Of a stretch of DNA of 64,000 nucleotides, positions 10,026 to 20,211 are shown in pieces. The stretch comes from Lantana camara (taxonomy: Eukaryota > Streptophyta > Magnoliopsida > Lamiales > Verbenaceae). The stretch spans positions 29,010,001 through 29,074,000 of the forward strand of contig CM074864.1 of the NCBI GenBank assembly GCA_037501455.1, written 5' to 3'. Every line of letters begins with the position of its first letter. Position 1 is the first letter of the stretch. The position numbers and the translations under genes were made by a program. A model generated the notes under the pieces. That model made no database searches. It worked only from the letters and a program-made list of their open reading frames with translations, and was not told the DNA's origin.

Positions 10026-12563
10026 CTAATTGGAGAAATCCTTCACAAACCTCCGGTAATAACCTGCCAATCCCAAGAAACTCCTAATCTCAGAGGCATT
10101 TCTAGGTTTCTCCCACTTCAAACCCGACTCAATCTTGGAAGGATCGACTTCCAAACCGCTGCCCGAAATCACGTGACCTAAGAATGACACCCTGTCAATC
10201 CAGAACTCACACTTGCTGAACTTGGCAAACAACTGATGCTCCTTCAAAGTCCTCAATACCAACTGAAGGTGTCTTGCATGCTCCTCGGCAGACTTCGAGA
10301 AAACCAGGATATCATCAATAAAGATGACCACGAACTTATCCAGAAAAGGCCTGAAAATCCTGTGCATCATATCCATAAAAGCTGCTGGGGCATTAGTCAA
10401 ACCAAACGGCATCACAACAAACTCATAATGCCCATACCGAGTGTTAAATCCTGTCTTAGGAATATCCCCTGATCGGATACGCAGCTGGTAGTAACCTTGT
10501 CTCAAATCCAATTTCGAATAGACTTTCGATCCCTGAAGTATATCAAACAACTCCTCGATGTGTGGAAGAGGATACTTGTTCTTGATCGTCATCCGGTTCA
10601 ACTCTCTATAGTCTATGCACATTCTCAAGGTTCCGTCCTTCTTCTTTACAAACAAAACCGGTGCACCCCAAGGAGAAGAACTCGGTCTAATGTACCCAAT
10701 CTCCAACAACGCATCAAGTTGAGTCTTCAACTCTTTCAACTCGGCCGGAGCCATACGATACGGAGTCTTGGAGTACGGCACTGCGTTAGGGTACAAGTCG
10801 ATCACAAACTCAATTTCCCGTTCTGGAGGTAAAGAATCCAATTCCTCAGGAAAAACCTCGGGAAACTCCTTCACTACTTCCGTTTCTTCCAGCTTACTCT
10901 GATCCTTAGGTTTGTTAAGAATATAAGCAATGAAACCCGTGGCTCCCTCTCGAACCAACTTCTGAGCTTCAGAAAAAGAAAGTAGCGGTACAGTCTTGGA
11001 ACTCCAACCTACTACCAAATCTGATCCCAACTGAACCTTCTTCGCTCTACAATCAACTGTAGCAGAATGTCTGTACAACCAATCCATGCCCAGAATAGAT
11101 CCATAGTAAGTCATCGGCAGCTCAATGAAGTCTGACAAGAAAACTCGACCCTCAATGCTCACCGGAACCTCTCTGAACACCCGATCAGATTCTAAACTAC
11201 CACCAAAAGGAGTACTAACCACATAGCATGCAGAAGAACGAGAAACAGGCAAAGGCAAAGAAACAGATATAGCACTCGAAAGAAAGGAGTGAGTAGCTCC
11301 CGGATCAAACAAGGTATGAATGTTCGTGCCATGTATGGAAATGGTTCCTTCAACTACCGCGGCTGGATCAATATCAGCATCCTGCTGCTCACCATCCAAA
11401 GCATAAGCACGAGCCCTAATCAGTGGTCTCGGTGCCCCCGGTGGTGGTATCCTGCGATCCGGACAACCATCTACCAAATGCTCATCGCTCCCACAAAGTA
11501 AGCATAGACCCAAACGCCTCCTGCAGTTATCATAGATGTGTGTCCTCTGTCCACAGAAGGTACAATAAGGTCTCTCGGGTGGTGGTGGCAAAGCTGGAGC
11601 AACTGGAGCAACTGGAGCTCTAATCACTGGCCCTGCTGGTCTGGGCTTCTTCCCTGGGCCCTGTGGAGCTGGTGGTGGAGAAGAATAAACCATTGGCCTC
11701 TTGCCTGAAGCAGAACCCGAGCCAGAACCCTTATATCCTGATCCGGCACCTCTAAAACCCGATCCAGAACCTCTGAATCCCGATCCTAACCCTGAGCCCG
11801 AACCTGAACCTGAACCTGAACGGTAGGTAGACCGCCTCGCATTCACTGAATCCTCAACCAATAGAGCCTTCTTGGTAGCCTTCACCCAGGTACTCGTGTT
11901 GACTGCCTCAATCGCTACCTGAATATCCGGTCTAAGGCCCTGAACAAACTGCATCGCCTTATGGAAATCATCACTCGCTATATTAGGAGCATAGCGGGAC
12001 AACCTCTCAAACTCGGCGATGTACTCTGAGACCGACCTGTTTCCTTGCTTCAACTCTGTAAATTCCTTCAATCTTCTAGTGCGAGAGGATGGAGGAATGA
12101 ACTTGTTCTGAAATTCTCTAACAAACACTTCCCAGTTCACTTCCTCGCCTGCAGCATCTAACACAATCCGGGCACTCTCCCACCAAGAGTAGGCCTCACC
12201 CTGAATCAAAGAAATGGTACAACGGGCCTTTTCCCTGGACTCACACGGGATAAGCTCCCATATCCTCTCAATCTCTTTCAGCCACTGCTCAGCCTGAATA
12301 TCATTTCCTTTGTAAAACTTGGGAGGATGCTGGTTCTGAAACTCCCTGAAAACAGCTGAAATCTGGCCTCCAGGCTGTGGTGGTGCAACTGGTGGTGGTG
12401 GTGGAACATAATCCCGAACCCTCTGATCAATAAGACCCACCACTGCGTTCATGAAGTCCTGTGGCTGAGCCTGAGGAGGTGGAGGTGGTGATCTCTCCCT
12501 GCGATGATGTCGATGATGTCGATGTCTAGGAGAATGATCACGGTGATGTCTATCGCGAGCCAT
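10026..12563 (-). CDS. Element A gag, protease and reverse transcriptase segment (disrupted gag-pol)
   Basis: 845 codons from ATG 12563. Order: Arg/His/Ser-rich N-terminus (1-30) and Pro-rich stretch; Retrotrans_gag capsid domain about 75-240 ([21 protein letters not shown]); Ser-Gly low-complexity linker 247-288; two CCHC zinc knuckles, 334-347 and 354-367; aspartic protease with catalytic DPGATHSF (D420); RT with [23 protein letters not shown], and catalytic FIDDIL (Asp pair about 750-751); it then ends in the connection region at KDFSN when the frame shifts. Gag forms the particle, protease cuts the polyprotein, RT copies the RNA. Gag and pol are in one frame, as in most plant chromoviruses. 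This ORF alone is intact; the complete polyprotein would need about 1,500 codons. Confidence 0.93.
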   Translation of the reverse strand: MARDRHHRDHSPRHRHHRHHRRERSPPPPPQAQPQDFMNAVVGLIDQRVRDYVPPPPPVAPPQPGGQISAVFREFQNQHPPKFYKGNDIQAEQWLKEIERIWELIPCESREKARCTISLIQGEAYSWWESARIVLDAAGEEVNWEVFVREFQNKFIPPSSRTRRLKEFTELKQGNRSVSEYIAEFERLSRYAPNIASDDFHKAMQFVQGLRPDIQVAIEAVNTSTWVKATKKALLVEDSVNARRSTYRSGSGSGSGSGLGSGFRGSGSGFRGAGSGYKGSGSGSASGKRPMVYSSPPPAPQGPGKKPRPAGPVIRAPVAPVAPALPPPPERPYCTFCGQRTHIYDNCRRRLGLCLLCGSDEHLVDGCPDRRIPPPGAPRPLIRARAYALDGEQQDADIDPAAVVEGTISIHGTNIHTLFDPGATHSFLSSAISVSLPLPVSRSSACYVVSTPFGGSLESDRVFREVPVSIEGRVFLSDFIELPMTYYGSILGMDWLYRHSATVDCRAKKVQLGSDLVVGWSSKTVPLLSFSEAQKLVREGATGFIAYILNKPKDQSKLEETEVVKEFPEVFPEELDSLPPEREIEFVIDLYPNAVPYSKTPYRMAPAELKELKTQLDALLEIGYIRPSSSPWGAPVLFVKKKDGTLRMCIDYRELNRMTIKNKYPLPHIEELFDILQGSKVYSKLDLRQGYYQLRIRSGDIPKTGFNTRYGHYEFVVMPFGLTNAPAAFMDMMHRIFRPFLDKFVVIFIDDILVFSKSAEEHARHLQLVLRTLKEHQLFAKFSKCEFWIDRVSFLGHVISGSGLEVDPSKIESGLKWEKPRNASEIRSFLGLAGYYRRFVKDFSN

Positions 12564-12792
12564 CCTGAAATCAAGCCACTATTATACATGTTCGATTAGT
12601 AATGCCAATGTGTGCAAATAATTCATAAATTGTACATAAATTCAGAAATTTAACAAGTCATCCCAATTCAAATAAGTCAAGTAGGTTCACGTACCAAATA
12701 ACAAGGCAAGACTCTCAAATTGACAATTAGTTCCTATGCCGTGCGACCTAGACTCACAAGACACGACACTAGAGACCCGGTTTTGCAACCGG
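12564..12792 (-). other. Untranslated leader of element A
   Basis: About 230 bp between the primer-binding site and gag ATG, containing the leader (TTGCAAAACCGGG, CGTGTCTTGTGAGTC) shared with C, B, H, L and M. No gene seen. Confidence 0.7.
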
Positions 12793-12804
12793 GCTCTGAT
12801 ACCA
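12793..12804 (-). other. Primer-binding site of element A
   Basis: GCTCTGATACCA on the + strand (TGGTATCAGAGC in sense), followed in sense by CCGGTTGCAAAACCGGG, the same context as in B, L and M. Its own LTR does not start next to it; a TRIM unit lies between. Confidence 0.9.
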
Positions 12805-12806
12805 CA

Positions 12807-12998
12807 TGTAGTAGCCCAAAGACCGACCCAGTATGCAGATATTGTCCGCTTTGCACGCCCTTAATCGAAACGGCCTCACGGATTTGTTCCCCCCAGTGGG
12901 TTGGGCCACTGGGAAAACGCGTTTGCAAGGAAAGGTTTCCATCCCCCTTATAAGGAGGACTTCGTTCTCCTTCCCAACCGATGTGGGATGGGCGCACA
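12807..12998 (-). repeat. TRIM-type LTR (192 bp) embedded at the 5' junction of element A
   Basis: Sense strand begins TGTGCGCCCATCCCACATCGG-like and contains CATCGGTTGGGAAGGAG, CTCCTTATAAGG, GGAAACCTTTCC, ACGCGTTTTC and GGACAATATCTGC, ending GGGCTACTACA. This block order is the signature of terminal-repeat retrotransposons in miniature (TRIMs), widespread in plants. TG...CA termini are present. The family resemblance is recalled from known TRIMs, not searched. Confidence 0.7.
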
Positions 12999-13078
12999 TC
13001 CACCCCCCCTAAGAGGAGCTCAGCGTCCTCGCTGAGGACCTGACACATCAGCTTCCTGGCACCGGCTCTGATACCACA
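12999..13078 (-). mobile_element. TRIM internal domain with its own primer-binding site
   Basis: In sense: TG spacer, TGGTATCAGAGCC (13076-13064), about 50 bp without coding potential including an inverted CAGCG/CGCTG, then the purine tract AGGGGGGGTGGA next to the LTR start at 12998. Non-coding, as expected for TRIMs. Only one LTR is present; the expected second LTR is replaced by the LTR of A. Confidence 0.65.
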
Positions 13079-13085
13079 TGTAGTA

Positions 13086-15648
13086 TGTATCACCCGGAAC
13101 GCCAGGCACCACATCCCCCGCACTATAGCCCCAATCCACATATGAAACGGACAATCCATACGTGAATCAAAGCTACAGCGAACGGGAGACAATAAAATGA
13201 CTCAAGGCTAGGCGGGTACCCTCAATGTAAAATCAACCAACAATCAAGTCAGAGTATTTAAAAGCGGAAGCAGTAACATTCATTCGATACGTATAGGTAC
13301 CATATTTATTTATTTACTTATAGGTACCAACCTTCACACTGTCAATACAATATCTTCTCACAACAATATAGATCACAAGGCGGTATACAAAATATCCCAA
13401 ATAGCTATACATACAAAATGTGGGAATGAAGTGTGCTAGACCCAAATTTAAAGACCACTAGACTCTAAATTCCCGCCTAGCACGCCCTGCAAAACACTGA
13501 AAAGTTGAGGTGTCAGTCCAACACAGACTGAGCGAGGGGTATAAATAAATATAAGCGCACATACATGCAAGTTATAACCTCGGGTAATAATTTTGGAAAA
13601 AACAATACAATCTAATAGGTGGAAAGAGCTACTATCGCCCGAGATTACAACTGATTCCATTTCAACTCAATTAATTCAATACAATCAATGGTGGCCCGGC
13701 GAGTAGGGCAATTCTCCAACCTTACACCGACTGTGTACAATCAATCAATCAATTATTAGGTGATTAGGTGATCAAGCAATTCATTAAGGTGCACAATTAG
13801 CAGTTTCAATAACGCCTTCTTCCTCCGGGTGATGGTGGGATTGCAAGGCCCCACCATCCAATCAATCTGGGCAGAGGGTACATGAATCCCTAAGCCCGGA
13901 ACTCCTTCCTCCCCTAATCTCCTAGAGGGTTCAGGGGTCATCCCAGTTTGGTGAGGATAGCTCTCGAGTTACCCGTCAGCCCATGCTTTCCCGGTTGGCT
14001 CGAGTCACTACCCTCGGGCCCACAATGCAATACAATACTCGCCAAAACAATCAATCAATCAATCAATTTCTTCAATAGTCGATAAAACATTTGAAAACCA
14101 ATCTCTTTTAAAAACTATAAGTTATATAGATAGGTTTTGGCTTAAAATTTCACATAGGGTTGTACGGGTCCTATGTATCTAAAATTAAACCTCACCTGAA
14201 CGACCCAAAATAAACCAAGGAAACAGCTCACGGGGCCTGCTCCTCGTCACCAGGAAGCTGGTCTGTACAAGAAAGACAATTGTCCGTGAAACACGACTCA
14301 AAATGTACCAAATATGACGAACGGCGAAAATGCAACGAAACGACGGGAAAAATACAATGCACCATGAAAATATCACGTTTCAACATGTAAGCGATCATAT
14401 AACATCAATTAGGGGTCAAAGAAATGATTGGAGGATGATGATGAAAATTTAATTTTATGCAGTAGCTTTTGCTCTGCATTCGCCGTGGGAACGGCCGTTC
14501 CGGCCTTCCCTTGAAAATGGGAAGGGCCGTTCCCATGGCTTGAAGAAAGCGCGCCAGCGTTTTTAAAATATAAAACGCGGTTTGGCTGGGAAGGGCCGTT
14601 CCGGCTCACAGGCCAAAGTGGGAACGGCCGTTCCCAGTCTCGCTGGCCTGAGTCTCAGCATCATGGGAACGGCCGTTCCAGTTTTGAACTGGGGCTGGGA
14701 ATGGCCGTTCCCAGAATACGTGAGCTGAAGAAGAAGAAGAGCAGAACAGAGCAGCCATGGCAATCACAACAACAACCACAAAAATGGCTTCAAGCCAAGT
14801 GCAAATGCAAATATTAGATGCAATAAATATGCTAGCATACATTTTGATCAATAACAAATCATAAAAACACATAACTCCATGTTAGATCATCAATAATCAC
14901 TCATTTGAAACCCATATACTCCATCATGTTTCAAGCTCATAAAACTCAAGATATATGCATCAAACTTGAGCTTAATGACCACAAACATATTTCCAACACC
15001 CAATACACAAAATACTCAAGCCAATATAAAGCCCTATATATCATACATATTCAATAAAATCAACCAATCTCCATAATTACCTCAAAAGAAAGAAATGGAA
15101 GAAGAGATGATGAAATGATGTTGATGATGCTTCAATTATCACAAATCCCACACAAATTTGCTTGAATGGATGAAATCTCTCACTCCTTCAAGTAGGGTTT
15201 GATCGGTTGAGCAAGGAGCAAGAACAAGGAAGAAATGTTGTGTATGAAGAAGGAAATGTAATGGTACGTGAAGGCTGCTAAAGAGAAGGGAAAAGATGTC
15301 CAATTTGCAATTAAATCCCTTCATTTATTAAGTTATGCAATTAAGTCCAATTCCAATATTAAATGATCAATTAGGTCCAATGCAATTAGATCCCATATGC
15401 ATGAAAATGATCAATTAAGGACATAAAAGAAATAAATCACATTCGGGAAAATAATTCACATTGCATTCACGTTCACTTTACGATAAATGTGATATGATAT
15501 GAATTTTCAATAAAATGTCAAGAATATAATTTTATAAAATTATGTCATGATAGGAAAATGATTTAAATGATCAATTAATAATTAAATTACAACTCTCAAA
15601 CGCACACGTGTCGTTCATACCTGAATTGCCGAAAGCTGGGGCGTTACA
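13086..15648 (-). repeat. Element A 5' LTR, 2,563 bp
   Basis: Same length as the 3' LTR and nearly identical. On the + strand it starts TGTATCACCC (the 3' LTR has TGTAGCACCC). Palindrome cluster at 14487-14712. It is followed on the right by the GGTAT duplication at 15649-15653. The small frames inside mirror those of the other LTR and are not genes. Confidence 0.93.
14487..14712. repeat. Palindrome cluster in A 5' LTR
   Basis: Exact counterpart of 6788-7013, shifted by 7,699 bp; six copies of the GGGAACGGCCGTTCCC type. Confidence 0.9.
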
Positions 15649-15653
15649 GGTAT

Positions 15654-17540
15654 AGAAGATTGGAATTTAACAACAAATACGGGTCTGGGAAGCATGGATG
15701 GATGCAAGAAGAATTAAGGAAGTAGAAGACCGTGGGTAAGTAAGAAGTGGTCGATGAATTCGAGAATAAAGGATCAAAATTTCAAACTAAAAGCTTCCCT
15801 CATTGGTGAACGGTACTTGCATTCATGGCACGTGCATCATCCATCGAATTAAATTATTTTAATTTCATTTATGTATATTTAATTGAAATAATTGTCTAAG
15901 TGTGTTACATATTTTAATTGTGAATACATGTGACATGCATCGAACATTCTTACCCGACATGCATATTTAGTGTTTGTTTGATAGAAAGTCTTCTCTACTC
16001 CGCTCATCGCCTACCATTTCTAAACGAGTTGAATTTCGATCAAGAGAGAAAAGGAATGTTGGTTGCAAAGTAGACAAGGGTACAATGGAAATTTTGAAGA
16101 ATTTAGGAATTAGGGTTAAAGAAATGATGGATCAAGTTCAACGAGCCAAGGTGGAAACTAAGGGGGAGAGTACAATCGAGGAATAAACTCGAGCTTCTGG
16201 TTGGGTCAAGAGAACTACTTTTAGTACGAACAATGGGAATGCAGGACTTGACGAATAACAGGACCCTACGAAAGCTATAAGGGATAAGATGAACTTTAGC
16301 ATCCCAAGAATGTCTAGACCGTGATTCCGAAACTTCAAGAAGTTATTGAGAGGAAAGGGTACCTAAGTGGATAAAGTTGCAAGCTTAAAGGATACTTATA
16401 AGTCGTATCAATAAGATGAAAGAAGGACGATTAATGATTGCGAATAACACCGTTGACCTCTCATTCGAAGATAAGCATGAACTCAATCTTCCAAGGATTT
16501 AAAAGATAGAGTTTTACCCGACGTATCTCGGATACCTAAGATGACGGAGCTATGGAGGAATTAGAAAAAAATGGTAAAGTGGATATCGTGAAAAGGAAAG
16601 ATCAATCAGATCATCATATTTCGTGATGGGAAAAGTGAGAGTTACTGCAATTGAACCTTTAAGATGAGATGACTTACAGGTATGTCAACAATTTTCCATG
16701 ATAAATCGGGGACACCGTAAGAGTTAGACATCATGATTCTAACCAAGGAAAGAATGACTCAAACAACCGAGGATACCAAATGTGATTCGTTAGGAGAACG
16801 AGTCGTTTGGATTGAGGCTAAAAGAACACTTAAGAATTTGGAAGGGCAAAGTGAAAGAGAAGACAAAGGATTCGAGACCGAGTTAGTTGAAAGATGGGAT
16901 GGATTAAGGACCGGGCGTGTGCTTAAGGATGGAACGAAAGGAGTTAAGAATAACTCAACCATGGGTTAATGCATTGGTGTGGGTAAAGAAAGCATCATCA
17001 TCAATTTATCACTACGGTGAACGGTACACCAAACATTCATAGCAAATACATAAATGCAACTTTAATTTGAACAATTTCATGATACTATATGTGCTTTGAT
17101 CACTTGCTGTGTTAGCTGCTCTTACATGAACGATATTTAATTTACGTGATATTCCGTACATGCCTCCTGTGTGATACATACAAGATTGTTTATTTATCTT
17201 TTCTTCTGGTTTGTTGCGTTGTTGTTTGAGAGACGGGGTTCTCTCGGGGTTGTTTGAGAGACGGGGTTCTCTCTTATTGTTTGTGAGAGACGGGGCTCTC
17301 TCTTTGTTGTTCGAAAGACGGGGTTCTTTCCTTACCTGCTACCTGCTTAGACTTTCGTGTGTTTAGGCTTCGGTGAGTTAAGGGTCGTGACTTAAACAGC
17401 AATTCAAGATCCCATGTTGCTTGAAGACCTTTTCCGAACTAATTCCTGACGGGGAGTTGCTAACCTGTGTGGGATGAACACGGGAAAGTTTATTCAGAGT
17501 TCAGAATTCAAGGCAGTGGACCTGGGGACCAGGTCCTCTT
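15654..17540 (+). mobile_element. Element C internal region, right part, non-coding
   Basis: Continuation of C after A. At 15817-15835 the + strand reads CTTGCATTCATGGCACGTGC, matching the codons for the (I/T)xIHGTxIH peptide just before the protease active site of A and M; nothing downstream resembles protease or RT, so it looks like the scar of a pol deletion. GGTGAACGGTAC occurs at 15805 and 17016, and is also found in H and (with one change) B. Frames of 70-78 codons (15974-16186, 16733-16969) have no recognisable domain. Confidence 0.7.
17228..17330 (+). repeat. Hairpin array in C near its 3' end
   Basis: Four 18-bp units, stem 6 bp and loop CGGGGY: GAGAGA/TCTCTC at 17228-17245, 17256-17273 and 17285-17302, and GAAAGA/TCTTTC at 17313-17330. 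The last stem differs on both arms in a compensating way. Confidence 0.8.
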
Positions 17541-17553
17541 AAGGGGGAGAGGT
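17541..17553 (+). other. Polypurine tract of element C
   Basis: AAGGGGGAGAGGT, directly before TGTAAC, the first six bases of C's 3' LTR. The preceding GGGGACCAGGTCCTCTT is nearly the same as before the tract of H. Confidence 0.8.
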
Positions 17554-17559
17554 TGTAAC
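17554..17559 (+). repeat. First 6 bp of C 3' LTR, split off by insertion of B
   Basis: TGTAAC here, GCCCCGACTTTTTGG at 30145 onward. B sits between, with GTAAC duplicated (17555-17559 and 30140-30144). Rejoining restores the TGTAACGCCCC LTR start. Confidence 0.85.
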
Positions 17560-20195
17560 TGTAGCAGCCCTTAACACGTGGAGGTACCACACCCCCGCAC
17601 TATAGGTCAATCCACATACGAAACGGGCAATCCGTACATGAACCAACCTATAGCGAACGGGTGACAATACAATACGCGACAAGCTAGGCGGGATTACTTA
17701 TACATGCAACAAAATAAAGCGGAAGCATAACCACTCACTATCAAATATTTCCATTTATCAGGGTGTGACATTTTCCATTTACCGAATAAAATATATTCTA
17801 ACTTACATATCAATACATCATCATCTCCTTAAAATAAATAACATATAACAGTAAACATGATTCTCTCGAACAATAAATAAACAATTAAATAAATGCACCG
17901 TGTTTGACTCAACTCTAATAACTGGACTCGACTCACTTCCCGCCTAGCGTGTCCATGCAGTAACCTGAAAGGTGGAGGTGTCAGTCTATGAAGACCGAGT
18001 GAGGGGTTTACATATATATTCGCGCAGATAACATGCAAGTTATATTCTCGGGTAAAGGTTTATAAAAGATAAGTATACAAGTTCAATAATAATATAGCTT
18101 CGCCCTAGAATACAACTATCAATATTAAATACTTGCTCTTTTCATGCAATCAATACATGGCGAACTCCAAATGAACATGGAACATGCTTGCTTGATTATT
18201 AAACAATAAGTGATCATGCAATTCAATTATCGTGCAATCGTGCATGGGTAATCATATAACCCGTTCATGGAATGGAAATCATGCAATAACCTGAGGACAA
18301 TCCGTGGTGCCAGATTCATCCCCAGTCTCTTTCGGCTCACGATAGGGTTTGTTCCTCCTGTGGTTGGACGGACAACCACTAGCTCTAAGACCAGCCCAGC
18401 GCCCTCACTAAGGAGAAATTGGTCAGGAGAATACATGTACACGATGGCTTTGTTCTTCCTGTGATTGGACGGACAACCACCAGCCCGAAGACCAGCCCAG
18501 CGCCCTCATTAAGGAGGACCTGGCCAGGAGAACATATTTACACGACAGGGCTTTCATGACATGACTTGCTTGATTCATGCACACTAACATAACCTACTTG
18601 AGTGATTCATGAACAATAACATAACTTGAAATGATAAGTGCTTTCATGAAATTATAATATAAATACCTTTTGGCCGAAATATCACATAAAGGTTATACGG
18701 GTTCTATATAACTAGAAATTAAACCTCACCTGACAGGCGACACACGACTCGTGAGTGCGTAAACGTGCTCAAGCTTGACAATCTTCGCCCTGAAGAATAA
18801 CTGGACAAGAAACGGGACAATGTACGTGCATGAGACCACAATTCAAGCATATTATTCCATATAATGACGCACGGCATGATCATACACGAGACATCGAGAA
18901 ATACACAATGTAGCATGATAACATGTTGTTTCAATACATATTGGATCATATAATAGCAATTTGGGGTCAAATAAGCCATCGGATTGAGGGGCTAAAAATG
19001 TAATTTTATGCAGGAACTTTCTGCACTTCCAGAGGCCTGGGAATGACCGTTCCAGGCTTTAGTACAAAATGGGAAGGGCCGTTCCCCAGTCCCGAAGTGC
19101 TCCCCGAAGCTGGGAACGGCCGTTCCCGTCTGTGAGACAAAGTGGGAACGGTCGTTCCCCTCCTCGCCGCCTCCACATTATTCAAATCAATGGGAACGGC
19201 CGTTCCCCATTTACAAAGGGAATGGGAAGGGCCTTTCCCGTTTTACAGAAGATGCAGAAACAGGGGAGAAGAACAGGGGAGCTACGGACCAAGCTCCCAA
19301 AACACTCATAATCCATCCCATATATTATAATTCATAGAAGGAAAAATATATACATGCTTAAAGTGCAATAAAACACAATATAAACACATAACCCATGCTT
19401 TAATTATCACAATCACCAACTTTAGCTCATATACCAACTTATGCCATATCCATCCATGATCTTCAAGAATTCAAGTTCCAATTCATGTCAAAAGTTCCTA
19501 ATCATGCTTCTAACATCTAAAGCACATCATATTCAAGTGAACCTCAAACCCTAGCTTCATATATAATTTCCAAGAAATCATATTTATGCTCATATATACC
19601 TTGAATGAGAAATAATGGAAGAAGATGATGGAAATGGATGATTTAGCTCCCATAACTCCTAATTCCTTCATGACCAGGACTTGAAAGGATGAAATCTCCC
19701 TTTTCCTCCTTGGGGTTTGGCTCGGTAGAAAGGAGCAAGAATGGATGATGATTCTTGATGAATGAAAAATGATGATTGTGGAAGAGATGCAAATAACGAT
19801 ATATTTGGGAGAAAAATGGAATATTTATGATCAAATCCCTAAAGTTCTATAAGTTATGCAATTGAGTACCTAAGGCTTGGAAATGATGAATTAGGTCCCC
19901 TAACATATTCATGCAATTTGGTCCTCTATTTTATGTAAATGAACAATTAGGGACAATTAAGCAATTAAGACAAATTGGACAATTAATTCATGTAACAATT
20001 AAATTCCACGTATACAAGAATCCTCAAAATGAAATGAATATCATATAATTTTCACGTAATCATGTTGAACACAATTTATAGAAATTAATGTAACACGTTT
20101 AAATTAAATAACCGAAAATAATAAAATAAAATCGTAACGCTCGAAACCCACACATGTCGAGCGTACCTGACTGTCTGGAAAATTGGGGCGTTACA
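17560..20195 (-). repeat. Element B 3' LTR, 2,636 bp
   Basis: Sense start TGTAACGCCCC at 20195, end GGGCTGCTACA at 17560. Contains the palindrome cluster 19039-19239 and leader-exon-like segment 18800-18730 (TTGTCCAG before it, TCAG/GTGAGG after it). A 60-bp segment with GTGATTGGACGGACAACCACC is partly duplicated near 18340-18530. Confidence 0.92.
19039..19239. repeat. Palindrome cluster in B 3' LTR
   Basis: Six copies of the GGGAACGGCCGTTCCC type, among them GGGAACGGTCGTTCCC and GGGAAGGGCCTTTCCC. In the last, the changes keep GGGAA/TTCCC pairing around an altered centre. Same motif as A and M although the flanking LTR sequence is different. Confidence 0.88.
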
Positions 20196-20211
20196 ATTCT
20201 CTCTCCTTTAA
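20196..20211 (-). other. Polypurine tract of element B
   Basis: Sense CTTAAAGGAGAGAGAAT immediately before TGTAACGCCCC at 20195. Confidence 0.8.

Larger units (their letters stand above)
5387..15648 (-). mobile_element. Element A: full-length chromovirus-like Ty3/gypsy retrotransposon, 10,262 bp
   Basis: Two LTRs of 2,563 bp each (5387-7949 and 13086-15648) flank a - strand internal region with primer-binding site, gag-pol and polypurine tract. Target duplication GGTAT at 5382-5386 and 15649-15653 is exact. I counted about a dozen single-base differences between the LTRs (roughly 0.4-0.5%), so this insertion is recent compared with the rest of the window. Despite that, the gag-pol gene is broken. 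The 5' junction contains an extra 272-bp TRIM unit. A interrupts the internal region of C. Confidence 0.95.

Noticed and set aside
10236..11623. Several + strand frames of 66-111 codons
   Set aside because: Antisense shadows of the gag-pol gene of A.
12807..12998. Cassandra-type TRIM carrying 5S rRNA sequence
   Set aside because: I looked for the 5S internal promoter boxes in this LTR and did not see them; it fits the other, non-5S TRIM type.
12734..13192. 152-codon frame on the - strand
   Set aside because: Crosses the junction of A's LTR, the TRIM unit and the leader; no similarity to a known domain and no reason to be translated.
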